From a virus, in the IMG/VR virus record IMGVR_UViG_3300025108_000348, positions 1-25,401 of that record: DNA of 25,401 nt; one strand, 5' to 3'. Below are positions 5,488 through 13,378 of this stretch, piece after piece. The notes under the pieces are model-generated. The model saw only the letters and a program-made list of their open reading frames with translations. It was not told where the DNA came from and did not search any database. Both the position numbers and the translations under genes were made by a program. The stretch's first letter is position 1. Every line of letters starts with the position of its first letter.

Positions 5488-5684
5488 AATTGATAACCAT
5501 ATCAAAGATACGCTGTATACAGTAAGGGCAACTAACTGCGGGCACATGAAATGTTTCATTCTTGTTTGGAGCTGTGCTATGAAATAAACACAAATAACCC
5601 GTATACAACTTTAAGTTAAAAATTTGTAGGCTTTTAATGAACATAGTTTGAGTAAAGAGATACAAAATATTTTTTTAACTTACA
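5441..5684 (-). ncRNA. Putative small regulatory RNA, about 240 nt
   Basis: Promoter P4 (5691-5719) directly faces a region of about 200 bases with no credible reading frame, ended by the intrinsic terminator at 5441-5487. The predicted transcript starts near 5684. Its 5' part can form AAGUUAAAAA with UUUUUAACUU (about 5681 to 5613), and further in are AUGAAACAUUUCAU (self-complementary), GUAUAC twice, and CCCGC/GCCC segments. It could be an antisense, sponge or host-RNA-polymerase-modulating RNA; I do not recognise a family. The 68-codon frame at 5353-5559 runs through the terminator into P3 and has no ribosome-binding site, so I do not accept it as the product. Confidence 0.55.
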
Positions 5685-5690
5685 ATACTA

Positions 5691-5719
5691 TTTATACACT
5701 AAGAAACGTTAATTGTCAA
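5691..5719 (-). promoter_or_regulatory. Promoter P4 (TTGACA-17-TATAAA)
   Basis: Minus strand: TTGACA (5714-5719), 17-base spacer, TATAAA (5691-5696). It starts four bases after the stop codon of the HTH gene. It shares CTTAGTGTATA with promoter P1, at the same distance from the -35 box. No gene follows; the transcript would be the putative small RNA. Confidence 0.85.
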
Positions 5720-5722
5720 CCT

Positions 5723-6208
5723 CTAATTGTCAAACTCTAATTCTTTGGCCATACGTTCATTGTATTTCTTTCTGTGGTAATATACGTTTGCGGCTGTGCA
5801 ACCTAATTCATGTGCAATACTTGTGAGTGTTGCACCATTTTCTAATCTATACACAATTTCTGCTTGTAGTGTTTCAGTGTTTACCATTGCATCTTTACTA
5901 AAACCTTGACTGTATCCGTTTTGTCCAGATTGTTGTGTTTGTTTACCTGACTTATTCAATATTATTTCTTCTGGTAATCTTGGCTCAAGTCCGTGTAAAA
6001 CTAACCATTCATCTATATTTGGTTCACTTGTTGCAACAGCCGTTACATTATGATACCATCTATAACAAACATACTCTCCTGGGCATTCTGCTAGTAATTT
6101 TTTAACTGCTACAAAATGAACTAATTTGTTGAATTGGTGCAATGGCAGTGCTCTGTTAAAGCCGCCTTTAAGGCGGTCTATAGTGTATTTCTGATTGGAT
6201 TTGGGCAT
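5723..6208 (-). CDS. Helix-turn-helix DNA-binding protein, 161 aa
   Basis: ATG at 6206-6208, stop TAG at 5723-5725. The C-terminal third (residues about 123-152, ENGATLTSIAHELGCTAANVYYHRKKYN) has the form of a helix-turn-helix with a basic recognition helix. The N-terminal part (residues 1-95: RLKGGFNRALPLHQFNKLVHF, then ECPGEYVCYRWYHN) is of unknown fold; residues 88-110 are a Q/N/S/G-rich linker. Upstream lie palindromes with GACGC half-sites, suggesting self-regulation; downstream its stop abuts promoter P4. It probably is the regulator of this phage's early or late switch, or a non-classical terminase-like HTH protein. Regulator role is inferred from the motif and operator; the target is unknown. 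Confidence 0.72.
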   Translation of the reverse strand: MPKSNQKYTIDRLKGGFNRALPLHQFNKLVHFVAVKKLLAECPGEYVCYRWYHNVTAVATSEPNIDEWLVLHGLEPRLPEEIILNKSGKQTQQSGQNGYSQGFSKDAMVNTETLQAEIVYRLENGATLTSIAHELGCTAANVYYHRKKYNERMAKELEFDN

Positions 6209-6228
6209 TTGGTAGTCCTGTGATTTTT

Positions 6229-6265
6229 GACGCTATATATAGCCCTTGTTGAGCGTCTAAGACGC
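6229..6265 (-). promoter_or_regulatory. Operator cluster upstream of HTH gene
   Basis: GCGTC-TAA-GACGC (6253-6265) is a perfect inverted repeat. A further GACGC lies at 6229-6233, running into the 12-base palindrome GCTATATATAGC (6232-6243), which may hold the -10 region. TTAGAC on the minus strand (6255-6260) stands 17 bases from TATAGC, a weak promoter overlapping the repeats. The arrangement fits autoregulation by the HTH protein starting at 6208. Confidence 0.55.
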
Positions 6266-6284
6266 CTTAATTGACTATATGTTG

Positions 6285-6602
6285 TTAGTATGTTCCACCG
6301 TCTATGGAGTTAGCTGTAATGTCTCTATTCTCCCATTGACTGGTAGTGCTGTTGTATTGTAAACTTTGTCCGTCTGACACGGCTGTTATAGTGACATCAC
6401 TTAAACTATCTAGGGTTGTAATTGCACCACTTGATGTGTTGATCCACTGTGATGTTGTGCTGTCATATTTTAGTATTTGATTGTTTTGAACAGTTGTTAG
6501 AGTAACGTCTTTTAATTTATTTAGGTTAACGTCAGCTTGAACGTCTGTTCCGCTTGGGGTGTATTGATGTTGTGTTCCTGAATTTAGTGTAATTACGCTC
6601 AT
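6285..6602 (-). CDS. Small fibre-like tail protein, 105 aa
   Basis: ATG at 6600-6602 with GGAG about 12 bases upstream, inside the end of the hub gene. It consists of two copies of a unit of about 37 residues (KDVTLTTVQNNQILKYDSTTSQWIN and SDVTITAVSDGQSLQYNSTTSQWEN), a repeat common in phage tail tip and fibre proteins. The protein ends in DGGTY, the same five residues that end the fibre fragment at 24872, which hints at a shared assembly or docking signal. Last gene of the structural operon. Probably a tail-tip or fibre-attachment protein. Repeat family is recognised, exact role inferred. Confidence 0.75.
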   Translation of the reverse strand: MSVITLNSGTQHQYTPSGTDVQADVNLNKLKDVTLTTVQNNQILKYDSTTSQWINTSSGAITTLDSLSDVTITAVSDGQSLQYNSTTSQWENRDITANSIDGGTY

Positions 6603-6604
6603 GT

Positions 6605-8113
6605 TTATAACTCCAATGCACTGTCATATGTTGTAGCAATTATTTCAACTGTATTATCTTCAGTTAATTTTAATTCTTGCACTCTAAAGTATTTACGTGT
6701 TTGTCCTGCGCCAGTTCCCCAACCCAAGTCATCAAGTCTTACTTCAATTACATCACCACTGGCTAATAACAATGCTGTGTGAGCCGCTATAAAACTTAAT
6801 TGATATAAATCTCTACTTTGCTCTACTATTTGTGTAATCAACTCTTCAACTAACGTTGCGTCAGTGATCAATGTATAATCATCTTTTGTTTCTAATATAG
6901 CGCCACCGTCTTCAGCCTTATATGTAAAATTTTGATATACAACTAAGTCATCATTCCACTTTTCATTAGCATTATTAAAATGTCCTGTAATTTTATTTAG
7001 TTTAGCTGCTTTGGCTGGAAGTGCCAATGAAACTTCACCAAGGATATTATCTTTGTTAAATATTCTACTGCTTGGAATACTCAACTCTTCATCTTTCTTA
7101 CGGATACGTAATTCATACTTACCATCAACAAACAATAACATGCCGTTGCAAGTTTCTAATATTTCACTGATGTTGTCAAATATTTGTTTGTCTGTTTGTA
7201 AAAATCCATTCAATGGATATCCTGCACCACCACGGACAGCACTTATATTGCCTGGTTGACACTGATTTCTTGCAATTTTAAAACTATCTAAGTTGATATT
7301 TGTTCCTGCAACCCAAGTTCCATTACCTAATCTATCCAGGCCTTTTCCGTAAAATGGGTGTATCAAATAGTCATACAACACATTTGCAGGGTTTTGATCA
7401 GCACCACTTGTATAACTACTTGCTGAAAGATCACCCGCTTCATCACCATCAGTTAACTGAATCACGTCTATAATTTCTTTGCCTTTTAGTGTTGCATTGA
7501 ATGTTGGTAACTGTCCACCAAACCTTTCATCTGCTTGAAGTTTTATTGCCAAATAACTTATAGCTTGTAATCTGTGCATAGAACCCCAAACACTACTACC
7601 AACACTAGCAGTCAATGTTGCATCAGTTAATTGACCTGATATTCCAGGATACCATGCAATGTAAAAACTTATACCTGTAAATTTTGTGCCAGACATAAAG
7701 TTTTGTAATTGATATCCACCACTGGCTAACTGAGTTTTGGTTCCATTAACAGCACTGTCCCAAACAACTGTATCATTGAACCATAGCTGTGTTATATCAT
7801 CAATATTACCTTCACACATAGCAATAGCCATATTTAAATATTCTGTATTTGTTGCTTTACCTTCTGCATCAATGCCTTGCACATTACCTGCACCATCACT
7901 GGCTTCAACAAATACTCTTGTTCCACCCATGCGTTGTTCACCATACAATGCGTAAATTGGATCATTATTTGATTGTTTATTAACCATAACGTTAGGACGG
8001 ACACTTGCAACTACTTGCTGTTGTTGTGTCTTTTCAGCTCTACGTTGCTGGCTGTTTGAGAATGCACCTTTAAACGCCTCACCAATTAATTTTCCTATTT
8101 GTTCTTTACCCAT
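6605..8113 (-). CDS. gpJ-like tail hub / central tail protein, 502 aa
   Basis: ATG at 8111-8113, overlapping the previous stop by 8 bases. The N-terminus (GKLIGEAFKGAF) is short and helical, then VNKQSNNDPIYALYGEQRMGGTRVFVE resembles the opening of the lambda gpJ / GTA hub family. Middle residues hold a domain with ISYLAIKLQADERFGGQLPTF and YDYLIHPFYGKGLDRL; the C-terminal part has ILETCNGMLLFVDGKYELRIR and closes with RKYFRVQELKLTEDNTVEIIATTYD, typical of the tip-attachment domain. It is shorter than lambda gpJ (about 1130 residues), lacking long fibre-like extensions. It lies at the end of the tail module, after the DUF6950 gene, as in gene transfer agents. It likely closes the tail tube and starts genome delivery. 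Confidence 0.8.
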   Translation of the reverse strand: MGKEQIGKLIGEAFKGAFSNSQQRRAEKTQQQQVVASVRPNVMVNKQSNNDPIYALYGEQRMGGTRVFVEASDGAGNVQGIDAEGKATNTEYLNMAIAMCEGNIDDITQLWFNDTVVWDSAVNGTKTQLASGGYQLQNFMSGTKFTGISFYIAWYPGISGQLTDATLTASVGSSVWGSMHRLQAISYLAIKLQADERFGGQLPTFNATLKGKEIIDVIQLTDGDEAGDLSASSYTSGADQNPANVLYDYLIHPFYGKGLDRLGNGTWVAGTNINLDSFKIARNQCQPGNISAVRGGAGYPLNGFLQTDKQIFDNISEILETCNGMLLFVDGKYELRIRKKDEELSIPSSRIFNKDNILGEVSLALPAKAAKLNKITGHFNNANEKWNDDLVVYQNFTYKAEDGGAILETKDDYTLITDATLVEELITQIVEQSRDLYQLSFIAAHTALLLASGDVIEVRLDDLGWGTGAGQTRKYFRVQELKLTEDNTVEIIATTYDSALEL

Positions 8114-8522
8114 GGGTTTTATGTCTCCATATGCTGTAAGGCTGATTAGGTTTTTCTAATGGAAATCTTTTCATTCTATTAAATCCATCTACGTTTGTCC
8201 ATGCTGTATTCATACAAACAATATATCCACTTGGATATAACTGTGTATCTACTATAACTATATCACCTGTTTGTGGATCTTCCACACGTTTATAACCATG
8301 CTTTGGTAACCATTTACCTGTTATATTAAATTTACGGGCAGTTCTAATAGCGCCTGTTTTATTAGTGTATTTATTATAAATTGATTTGAGTGTATCTGTG
8401 CCGTGCATGTAGTCATGATATTCCATAAACAATGTGCAACAATCATTCTTGCCACGCACATATGCTTGCTGTTGCTTTTCAGCTAACCACAGTCCTACTT
8501 TCATTTGTGTAGCACCATCCAT
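8106..8522 (-). CDS. DUF6950 (NlpC/P60-related) tail protein, 138 aa
   Basis: ATG at 8520-8522 in a TAATG overlap with the preceding stop. VGLWLAEKQQQAYVRGKNDCCTLFMEYHDYMHGTD fits the DUF6950 pattern with an invariant Asp-Cys pair (Asp27-Cys28 here); TGAIRTARKF, TGDIVIVDT and GYIVCMNTAWTNVDGFNRM match the later blocks, ending with an SIWR tryptophan-arginine. Relatives sit beside tail hub genes and are thought to cut peptidoglycan or act as hub adaptors. A clear catalytic histidine at the usual place after the GDIV block is not visible, so hydrolase activity is doubtful. Family match by pattern is fairly strong. Confidence 0.75.
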   Translation of the reverse strand: MDGATQMKVGLWLAEKQQQAYVRGKNDCCTLFMEYHDYMHGTDTLKSIYNKYTNKTGAIRTARKFNITGKWLPKHGYKRVEDPQTGDIVIVDTQLYPSGYIVCMNTAWTNVDGFNRMKRFPLEKPNQPYSIWRHKTHG

Positions 8523-9091
8523 TAATCAGGTTCTCTCCAAGTAATTTCTTTTTGAATATCAACTGCGTATTGAAATCCAACATCACCTGTAAAATATGCC
8601 TGTTGACTTGTGTTGTTTGTATAACGTGTTGCCACTCTATCAAAATTTGTCCAGTGACTACTCATATCAATGCTTACAAGACTTTGATCACCTTGTGAAT
8701 TTTGTGTTACACTTAGCAAATCAATGTATCCTTTGAACAATACAATTTGATGTGCAACAGCATAATCTTCCATAAATGCTCTGTATATTGTTACCGGCTT
8801 ATCAATGTATTCTAAACTTTGTGCTTGAATCATTACTGAATCTTCAGTTGGATCCAATGGAACAATACCGGCTACAGTTATGTTAAGTTTGTCAATACTA
8901 AAGTTTGCGTTGTCAGTGTAGTCACTTATAGCAAGCAATCCACCTGCAGCTTTGTATGTGTTGCCGTCACTTAGTGTTAGGTCATATGGTGCTTGTGTTA
9001 TGTAGTAATTGTGCGTAGCATCAATGTTTATTGCTACGCAATCAAAGTATTGTATAGTTTCTTTTGCTACTATCTGTTCTAGGGTTGCCAT
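8522..9091 (-). CDS. DUF2163-like minor tail / baseplate protein, 189 aa
   Basis: ATG at 9089-9091, three bases after the previous stop. The chain has the typical order: an N-terminal strand region DGNTYKAAGGLLAIS, a central block with DKPVTIYRAFM and VLFKGYIDLLSV, and the C-terminal signature HWTNFDRVATRYTNNTSQQAYFTGDVGFQYA...ITW, which matches tail proteins that sit between the distal tail protein and NlpC-type protein in GTA-like siphophages. Length is normal for this shorter form. Placed in the tail tip. Confidence comes from the signature plus the gene order. Confidence 0.75.
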   Translation of the reverse strand: MATLEQIVAKETIQYFDCVAINIDATHNYYITQAPYDLTLSDGNTYKAAGGLLAISDYTDNANFSIDKLNITVAGIVPLDPTEDSVMIQAQSLEYIDKPVTIYRAFMEDYAVAHQIVLFKGYIDLLSVTQNSQGDQSLVSIDMSSHWTNFDRVATRYTNNTSQQAYFTGDVGFQYAVDIQKEITWREPD

Positions 9092-9094
9092 ATT

Positions 9095-12000
9095 TTATTT
9101 CCAATTATCTAAATCAAATGCTACAGTTACAGTATAGTAATTGTGTTCATCTACGCTGTATTCAAATTGATCTGAATTTAGTGTTACAACACAATTACCT
9201 GGATTTTTGTAAACTAAGTCTGTTTGTGCCACTGCTGCTCTTAATGGCCATGGCATTCTAACTTTAGCTTCACCAAACGCATTTGAAGCCGCAGCACCAA
9301 TTGATGTGTGTAATTTACCATTTTCATTTTCACTACTTAGAAACACTTCACCTTGACGGAATGCTTCTGGATCACTAGCAGTAAGTCCTTCTAGGAATAG
9401 CACTGTATCACCTATAGCTGATTGAGTAATTGCACTACCTGATAAACTACTATTTGTGTCCATCATATCTGCCCAAAGTATGCTAACACCATCTTTGTTT
9501 CTTAGGTTAAACATGAAAGGTGTGCTTTGTCCGTGGCCCGCCTGTGCAACTGCATGAAACTTTTGAAAGTCTTCTGCACTCATTGGTGGATATTCTACTT
9601 CTAGTATCCATTTTGTGTGTGCTGAACTGCGGGTGTATTTTAAACCACTTTGTGAATTGTTAACAATTGTTGGTGCATTATATAAAATGTTTGCACTGGT
9701 TGGTGATATGTGACTTGGCCAAAATTTGAGTGCATTGTATCCATCAGTAGTCCATTCATCATGTGTATCATAAATGTCTGCCTGTTCAGCTGTTGTTAAT
9801 ACTGGAGCTGTGTATGTGTCTGGTAATGCTTCAATAAACAATGCAATATCTTCTCCATCTGGGTATCTACCTTCTGCATCTGGTTCTTCTGTTAGTGTTA
9901 CACTTTGTAAATATCCATTAGTGTCAACTGTAGTATTAAATGTTGCTGACGTAGTTCCATTTGTATAATAACTAGGTGTAGTTGTGCCAGCTTTCCAATA
10001 TTTACTTGTGTTTACTTTACCACCTGGTGCGGTAGTTGATGCACCTGTCTGGTAAGTGAAAGTTTCATTACCGGGTAATAATAAACTAACTGTGTCAATT
10101 TCATATGGATTGTCATCAGCTCCAAATGGACCTACTTGACCTTGTGTGCTGTCTACCTGTGGTAATGTCATATCTATGTTTGGAAATAACTTAATCCAGT
10201 CAAACTTTAAGGTTGAGAATGATGTTGTTTCATTTCCATCTCCATCATACATAATTGACATACCTTCAGCTGCTGATCCTTCATCTGGGGCAAAACTATC
10301 AAAATCAAATACATCTTGACTGTTTGTTTGACGTGTAGCACTAGTTATTTCATCAACATGAACAACCTGCAATCCAAAACCAAATTGATGGTTTGGTGGC
10401 ACACTAAATGATGTAGGTGTTTGACTTGGTGGTTCTATAGTTAAAAATTGTAATTTTCCGTCACCGCCACTATTAATAAATGGTGCCCAATCAGTTGTAA
10501 ATGCTGAACTTGTATATGGATTTGTAAGTGCCGCATCAAAATAAAATTCAACTTCATTTCTGCCATAGACATTTGGCCCAAGACTCTTTATATAAACAGT
10601 TTGGCTTAGTGTTGTTGCACCATTAACTGCGTTACTCATAATAAGAGTTCCGCTTTGTGAATTTTGCCAATTAATTTCATCAACAGTCCACAATACATCA
10701 GTGCCGGTTAAATCTATTCTAAAAGGATAATTACCTTGAGTTGGTTCTACTGATGCTGTAGGACCTGTTGGTGTTCTGCTAGTAGTATCAAAGACTGGAA
10801 CTGTGCATGCAAAATCAGAGAAACATTCCCAATAATCATTGTGTCCTGTTATCTCTTTTATATACATTCCGCCTGTAGTTGTATAAGCTGTTGGGACGGC
10901 AGGTGTTGATCCAAATGAATTGTGGTATTCACTTCCGCTATTTTGTGCTGGTAATGTAGTTGGAATATTATGAACTAATACTTTTGGATAAGGTCTAGTA
11001 AGTCCACTAACTATTGCTGGTGGATTTTGAAGGTGTATTACATTAATGTTATTGTCAATAATGTTTGGGTTAAAACCTTCAAGTCCTGAAGGAAGTGGAT
11101 ATGCTTGTGCAATAGTGTCATATGTTATAGTTGAAGATTGAAATAATTTATGCGTGTTTTGAACTAATGATCCACTAGCTTGTCCAAATACTCCTAAATC
11201 AGTTAAAGTATTTAATGCTTGGCTGTTAATATGATCATTAACTGTTGGATTAACTGTTCTGTCCCAGGCAATTACATTACCATTTGTTGAATTAATTAAA
11301 TCTTCATTGCCAGAAACTGGAATCCAAAATCTAGGTTGTAATGGATCACCTGCTGAAATCAGTGCTGTGTCTAATTCACTTGGTGCATTTTCTTGTATTA
11401 TACCTGAATCTCTTTTATTAAATGTTCTAGTAGCTGCTGTATGACTTGTAACTACCCATTCAGTGCCATCCCAAAATGCATCAATTTGATCACCTGATGT
11501 AATGCCCCAACCGGAATAATCTGCGTTTGATTTCAGTTTAGCTGTTGTATATGGGTTGTTGGCATTAATTCTTATTTGAGAGAATCTATTTGTTCCAGCT
11601 CCACCGGCACCACTACCTTCTGCATAATATGAGCTTAAATTGTTTGTTGGATCACCGTAAAAACTTGAACCGTAAATAATTGTAAGAGCTGAGTCAGTAT
11701 AAACATCAAATATTCTATAAGTTGATGTTTCAAGTGATGAAACATTTTTTAAGTAATATGGATTATTTGAAAATTCTCCTTGAAACTGCCATCCACCGTC
11801 AATGTTTGTTGGATCTCCATCACTAATGCTTAACGCACTTGGTTTAGGCCATTTTATTCTAGCATTAGTAACTTGTGCCCATGGCTTTGTAGAAGCCAAT
11901 TGTGGCATAGGATAAAAACTTATTTCAAGGTTGTTAACTACATTCCCTCCACGCGGCATAAAGTCCATAGGAATACCGGAGCTGTATGACAGAGTATGTC

Positions 12001-13378
12001 TACCCGGAATTCCTGGAACTGGGTCAAGTGTAAATACATCTACTGTTCCATGCCTATTATAAGGATAGTTTACACTATTTGGTGAATTATGAGTTGTAGC
12101 TACAAGTGAATCTGTAGCAGGGTCATAATCTGGATAACCAAAGTTTTGACGTCCATCTGAGAAAGTTCTCATATACATCTTAGAAACAGTAACATATCTT
12201 TCATGTGGTTCAAGAGTTACAGGTGTAGTTGGAGAAACTATTGGCAGTCTGACATCAAACATAGCAGGATATGAATTTGGAACATAGTCCGCCCATAATT
12301 CTGGAATAGTTAAAAGATGAGAAATTTTTCCGTCTATGTAAAGACCACTTCCATTTGTATAATTTCTACCAGCATCAAAGTTTGGTGCGGTTGTTAGTGG
12401 ATACGCCAGATCAAATCTATTACTGTTAATAATAAACATATCAGCATCCTGAAGAACACCATTTGAATCATAAGTTCTATTATGAAAAAGCGGATATATA
12501 TAATCATTTCCTAATATTGTATCTTCTGTGTTTTGAATTGCAAATGTTTTAGTATTCAGCCAATCATTATCTTGATAATTCCAATTAAATGTTATTAAAG
12601 TTCCGTCAGATAGATTTAATGGAGTAGATGAATCTGCTGCTAACTCACTTAAATCTACACACACTATACCTGAATGTCTTGACCAAGAAGTATATGGAAT
12701 AGTATTATATGGTGCAACCTGTTGGCTTGGAACTGCATTAGGTCCTGCACCTTGATCAATTTCATTCAGTGTTTTTCCACCTGGATAAAACTTATCTGAT
12801 GATATCATAAAGTTTGTAACTGAACCGTTAACATTTATATAACCTGACAATGCGCCAGTGTTTTCATCTTTTTCTGTTGCAACTCTAAATGTAGTGCTGC
12901 TTTGAACATCAGCAAACATATTAGGAACTTGGCCAGCTGTAATAAGGCTACCCCATGATCCATTTACATTAGTTGTTGCTAATTTCATTCCGTCTTCAAA
13001 TTCATGATCAGTAGTTGTTGTAACTAACATTGGACCACCAGGTGAAAACCCTGGATCTAAAGCTGCTGATTGAATAGTTTCACTGTCAATTAATTTCTTT
13101 GTTGCAACAACCAATGGTTTATTCCAAAAGTCATAGCGTGATAAGTGTCCAGCATATGATTGATTTTCATAGTAGCTACCAAACTTTGAAATGTTTTGCA
13201 TCACTTCACTTGTGGTAGCTGTAATGCTCAATGGGTTTAACCAAGCCTTGTATGTTCCTGTTAACAGTTCATCTATTCTGCGTGTTAGTCCGCTTGTTGT
13301 ATTACCCCAATAACTTGGATCAATATAATCTGTTGTAAGTCCTGTTGGATACGTAAATATTTGTCTCATGTCAGCCAT
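9095..13378 (-). CDS. Giant tail protein with Dit-like C-terminal domain, 1427 aa
   Basis: ATG at 13376-13378 in a TAATG overlap with the tape-measure stop. Residues about 1247-1427 match the common phage distal tail / minor tail module: WILEVEYPPMSAEDFQKFHAV, a GDTVLFLEGL block, AFRQGEVFLSS, VRMPWPLRAAV, and a final YTVTVAFD. The preceding roughly 1240 residues are unusual, rich in T, S, N, P, G and aromatics, and contain several units of the form VYTDSALT..YGSSF (for example IFDVYTDSALTIIYGSSF, VEFYFDAALTNPYTSSAF, ECFSDFACTVPVFDTTS). This looks like a chain of beta domains displayed at the tail tip, so it may bind receptor or sugar. It is the largest gene here, far longer than the usual 200 residues for this position. 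Function of the extension is unknown. Confidence 0.8.
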   Translation of the reverse strand: MADMRQIFTYPTGLTTDYIDPSYWGNTTSGLTRRIDELLTGTYKAWLNPLSITATTSEVMQNISKFGSYYENQSYAGHLSRYDFWNKPLVVATKKLIDSETIQSAALDPGFSPGGPMLVTTTTDHEFEDGMKLATTNVNGSWGSLITAGQVPNMFADVQSSTTFRVATEKDENTGALSGYINVNGSVTNFMISSDKFYPGGKTLNEIDQGAGPNAVPSQQVAPYNTIPYTSWSRHSGIVCVDLSELAADSSTPLNLSDGTLITFNWNYQDNDWLNTKTFAIQNTEDTILGNDYIYPLFHNRTYDSNGVLQDADMFIINSNRFDLAYPLTTAPNFDAGRNYTNGSGLYIDGKISHLLTIPELWADYVPNSYPAMFDVRLPIVSPTTPVTLEPHERYVTVSKMYMRTFSDGRQNFGYPDYDPATDSLVATTHNSPNSVNYPYNRHGTVDVFTLDPVPGIPGRHTLSYSSGIPMDFMPRGGNVVNNLEISFYPMPQLASTKPWAQVTNARIKWPKPSALSISDGDPTNIDGGWQFQGEFSNNPYYLKNVSSLETSTYRIFDVYTDSALTIIYGSSFYGDPTNNLSSYYAEGSGAGGAGTNRFSQIRINANNPYTTAKLKSNADYSGWGITSGDQIDAFWDGTEWVVTSHTAATRTFNKRDSGIIQENAPSELDTALISAGDPLQPRFWIPVSGNEDLINSTNGNVIAWDRTVNPTVNDHINSQALNTLTDLGVFGQASGSLVQNTHKLFQSSTITYDTIAQAYPLPSGLEGFNPNIIDNNINVIHLQNPPAIVSGLTRPYPKVLVHNIPTTLPAQNSGSEYHNSFGSTPAVPTAYTTTGGMYIKEITGHNDYWECFSDFACTVPVFDTTSRTPTGPTASVEPTQGNYPFRIDLTGTDVLWTVDEINWQNSQSGTLIMSNAVNGATTLSQTVYIKSLGPNVYGRNEVEFYFDAALTNPYTSSAFTTDWAPFINSGGDGKLQFLTIEPPSQTPTSFSVPPNHQFGFGLQVVHVDEITSATRQTNSQDVFDFDSFAPDEGSAAEGMSIMYDGDGNETTSFSTLKFDWIKLFPNIDMTLPQVDSTQGQVGPFGADDNPYEIDTVSLLLPGNETFTYQTGASTTAPGGKVNTSKYWKAGTTTPSYYTNGTTSATFNTTVDTNGYLQSVTLTEEPDAEGRYPDGEDIALFIEALPDTYTAPVLTTAEQADIYDTHDEWTTDGYNALKFWPSHISPTSANILYNAPTIVNNSQSGLKYTRSSAHTKWILEVEYPPMSAEDFQKFHAVAQAGHGQSTPFMFNLRNKDGVSILWADMMDTNSSLSGSAITQSAIGDTVLFLEGLTASDPEAFRQGEVFLSSENENGKLHTSIGAAASNAFGEAKVRMPWPLRAAVAQTDLVYKNPGNCVVTLNSDQFEYSVDEHNYYTVTVAFDLDNWK

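Noticed and set aside
5353-5559. 68-codon minus frame in the gap before the HTH gene
   Set aside because: It runs through the terminator and into promoter P3, has no ribosome-binding site, and its composition is that of non-coding DNA.
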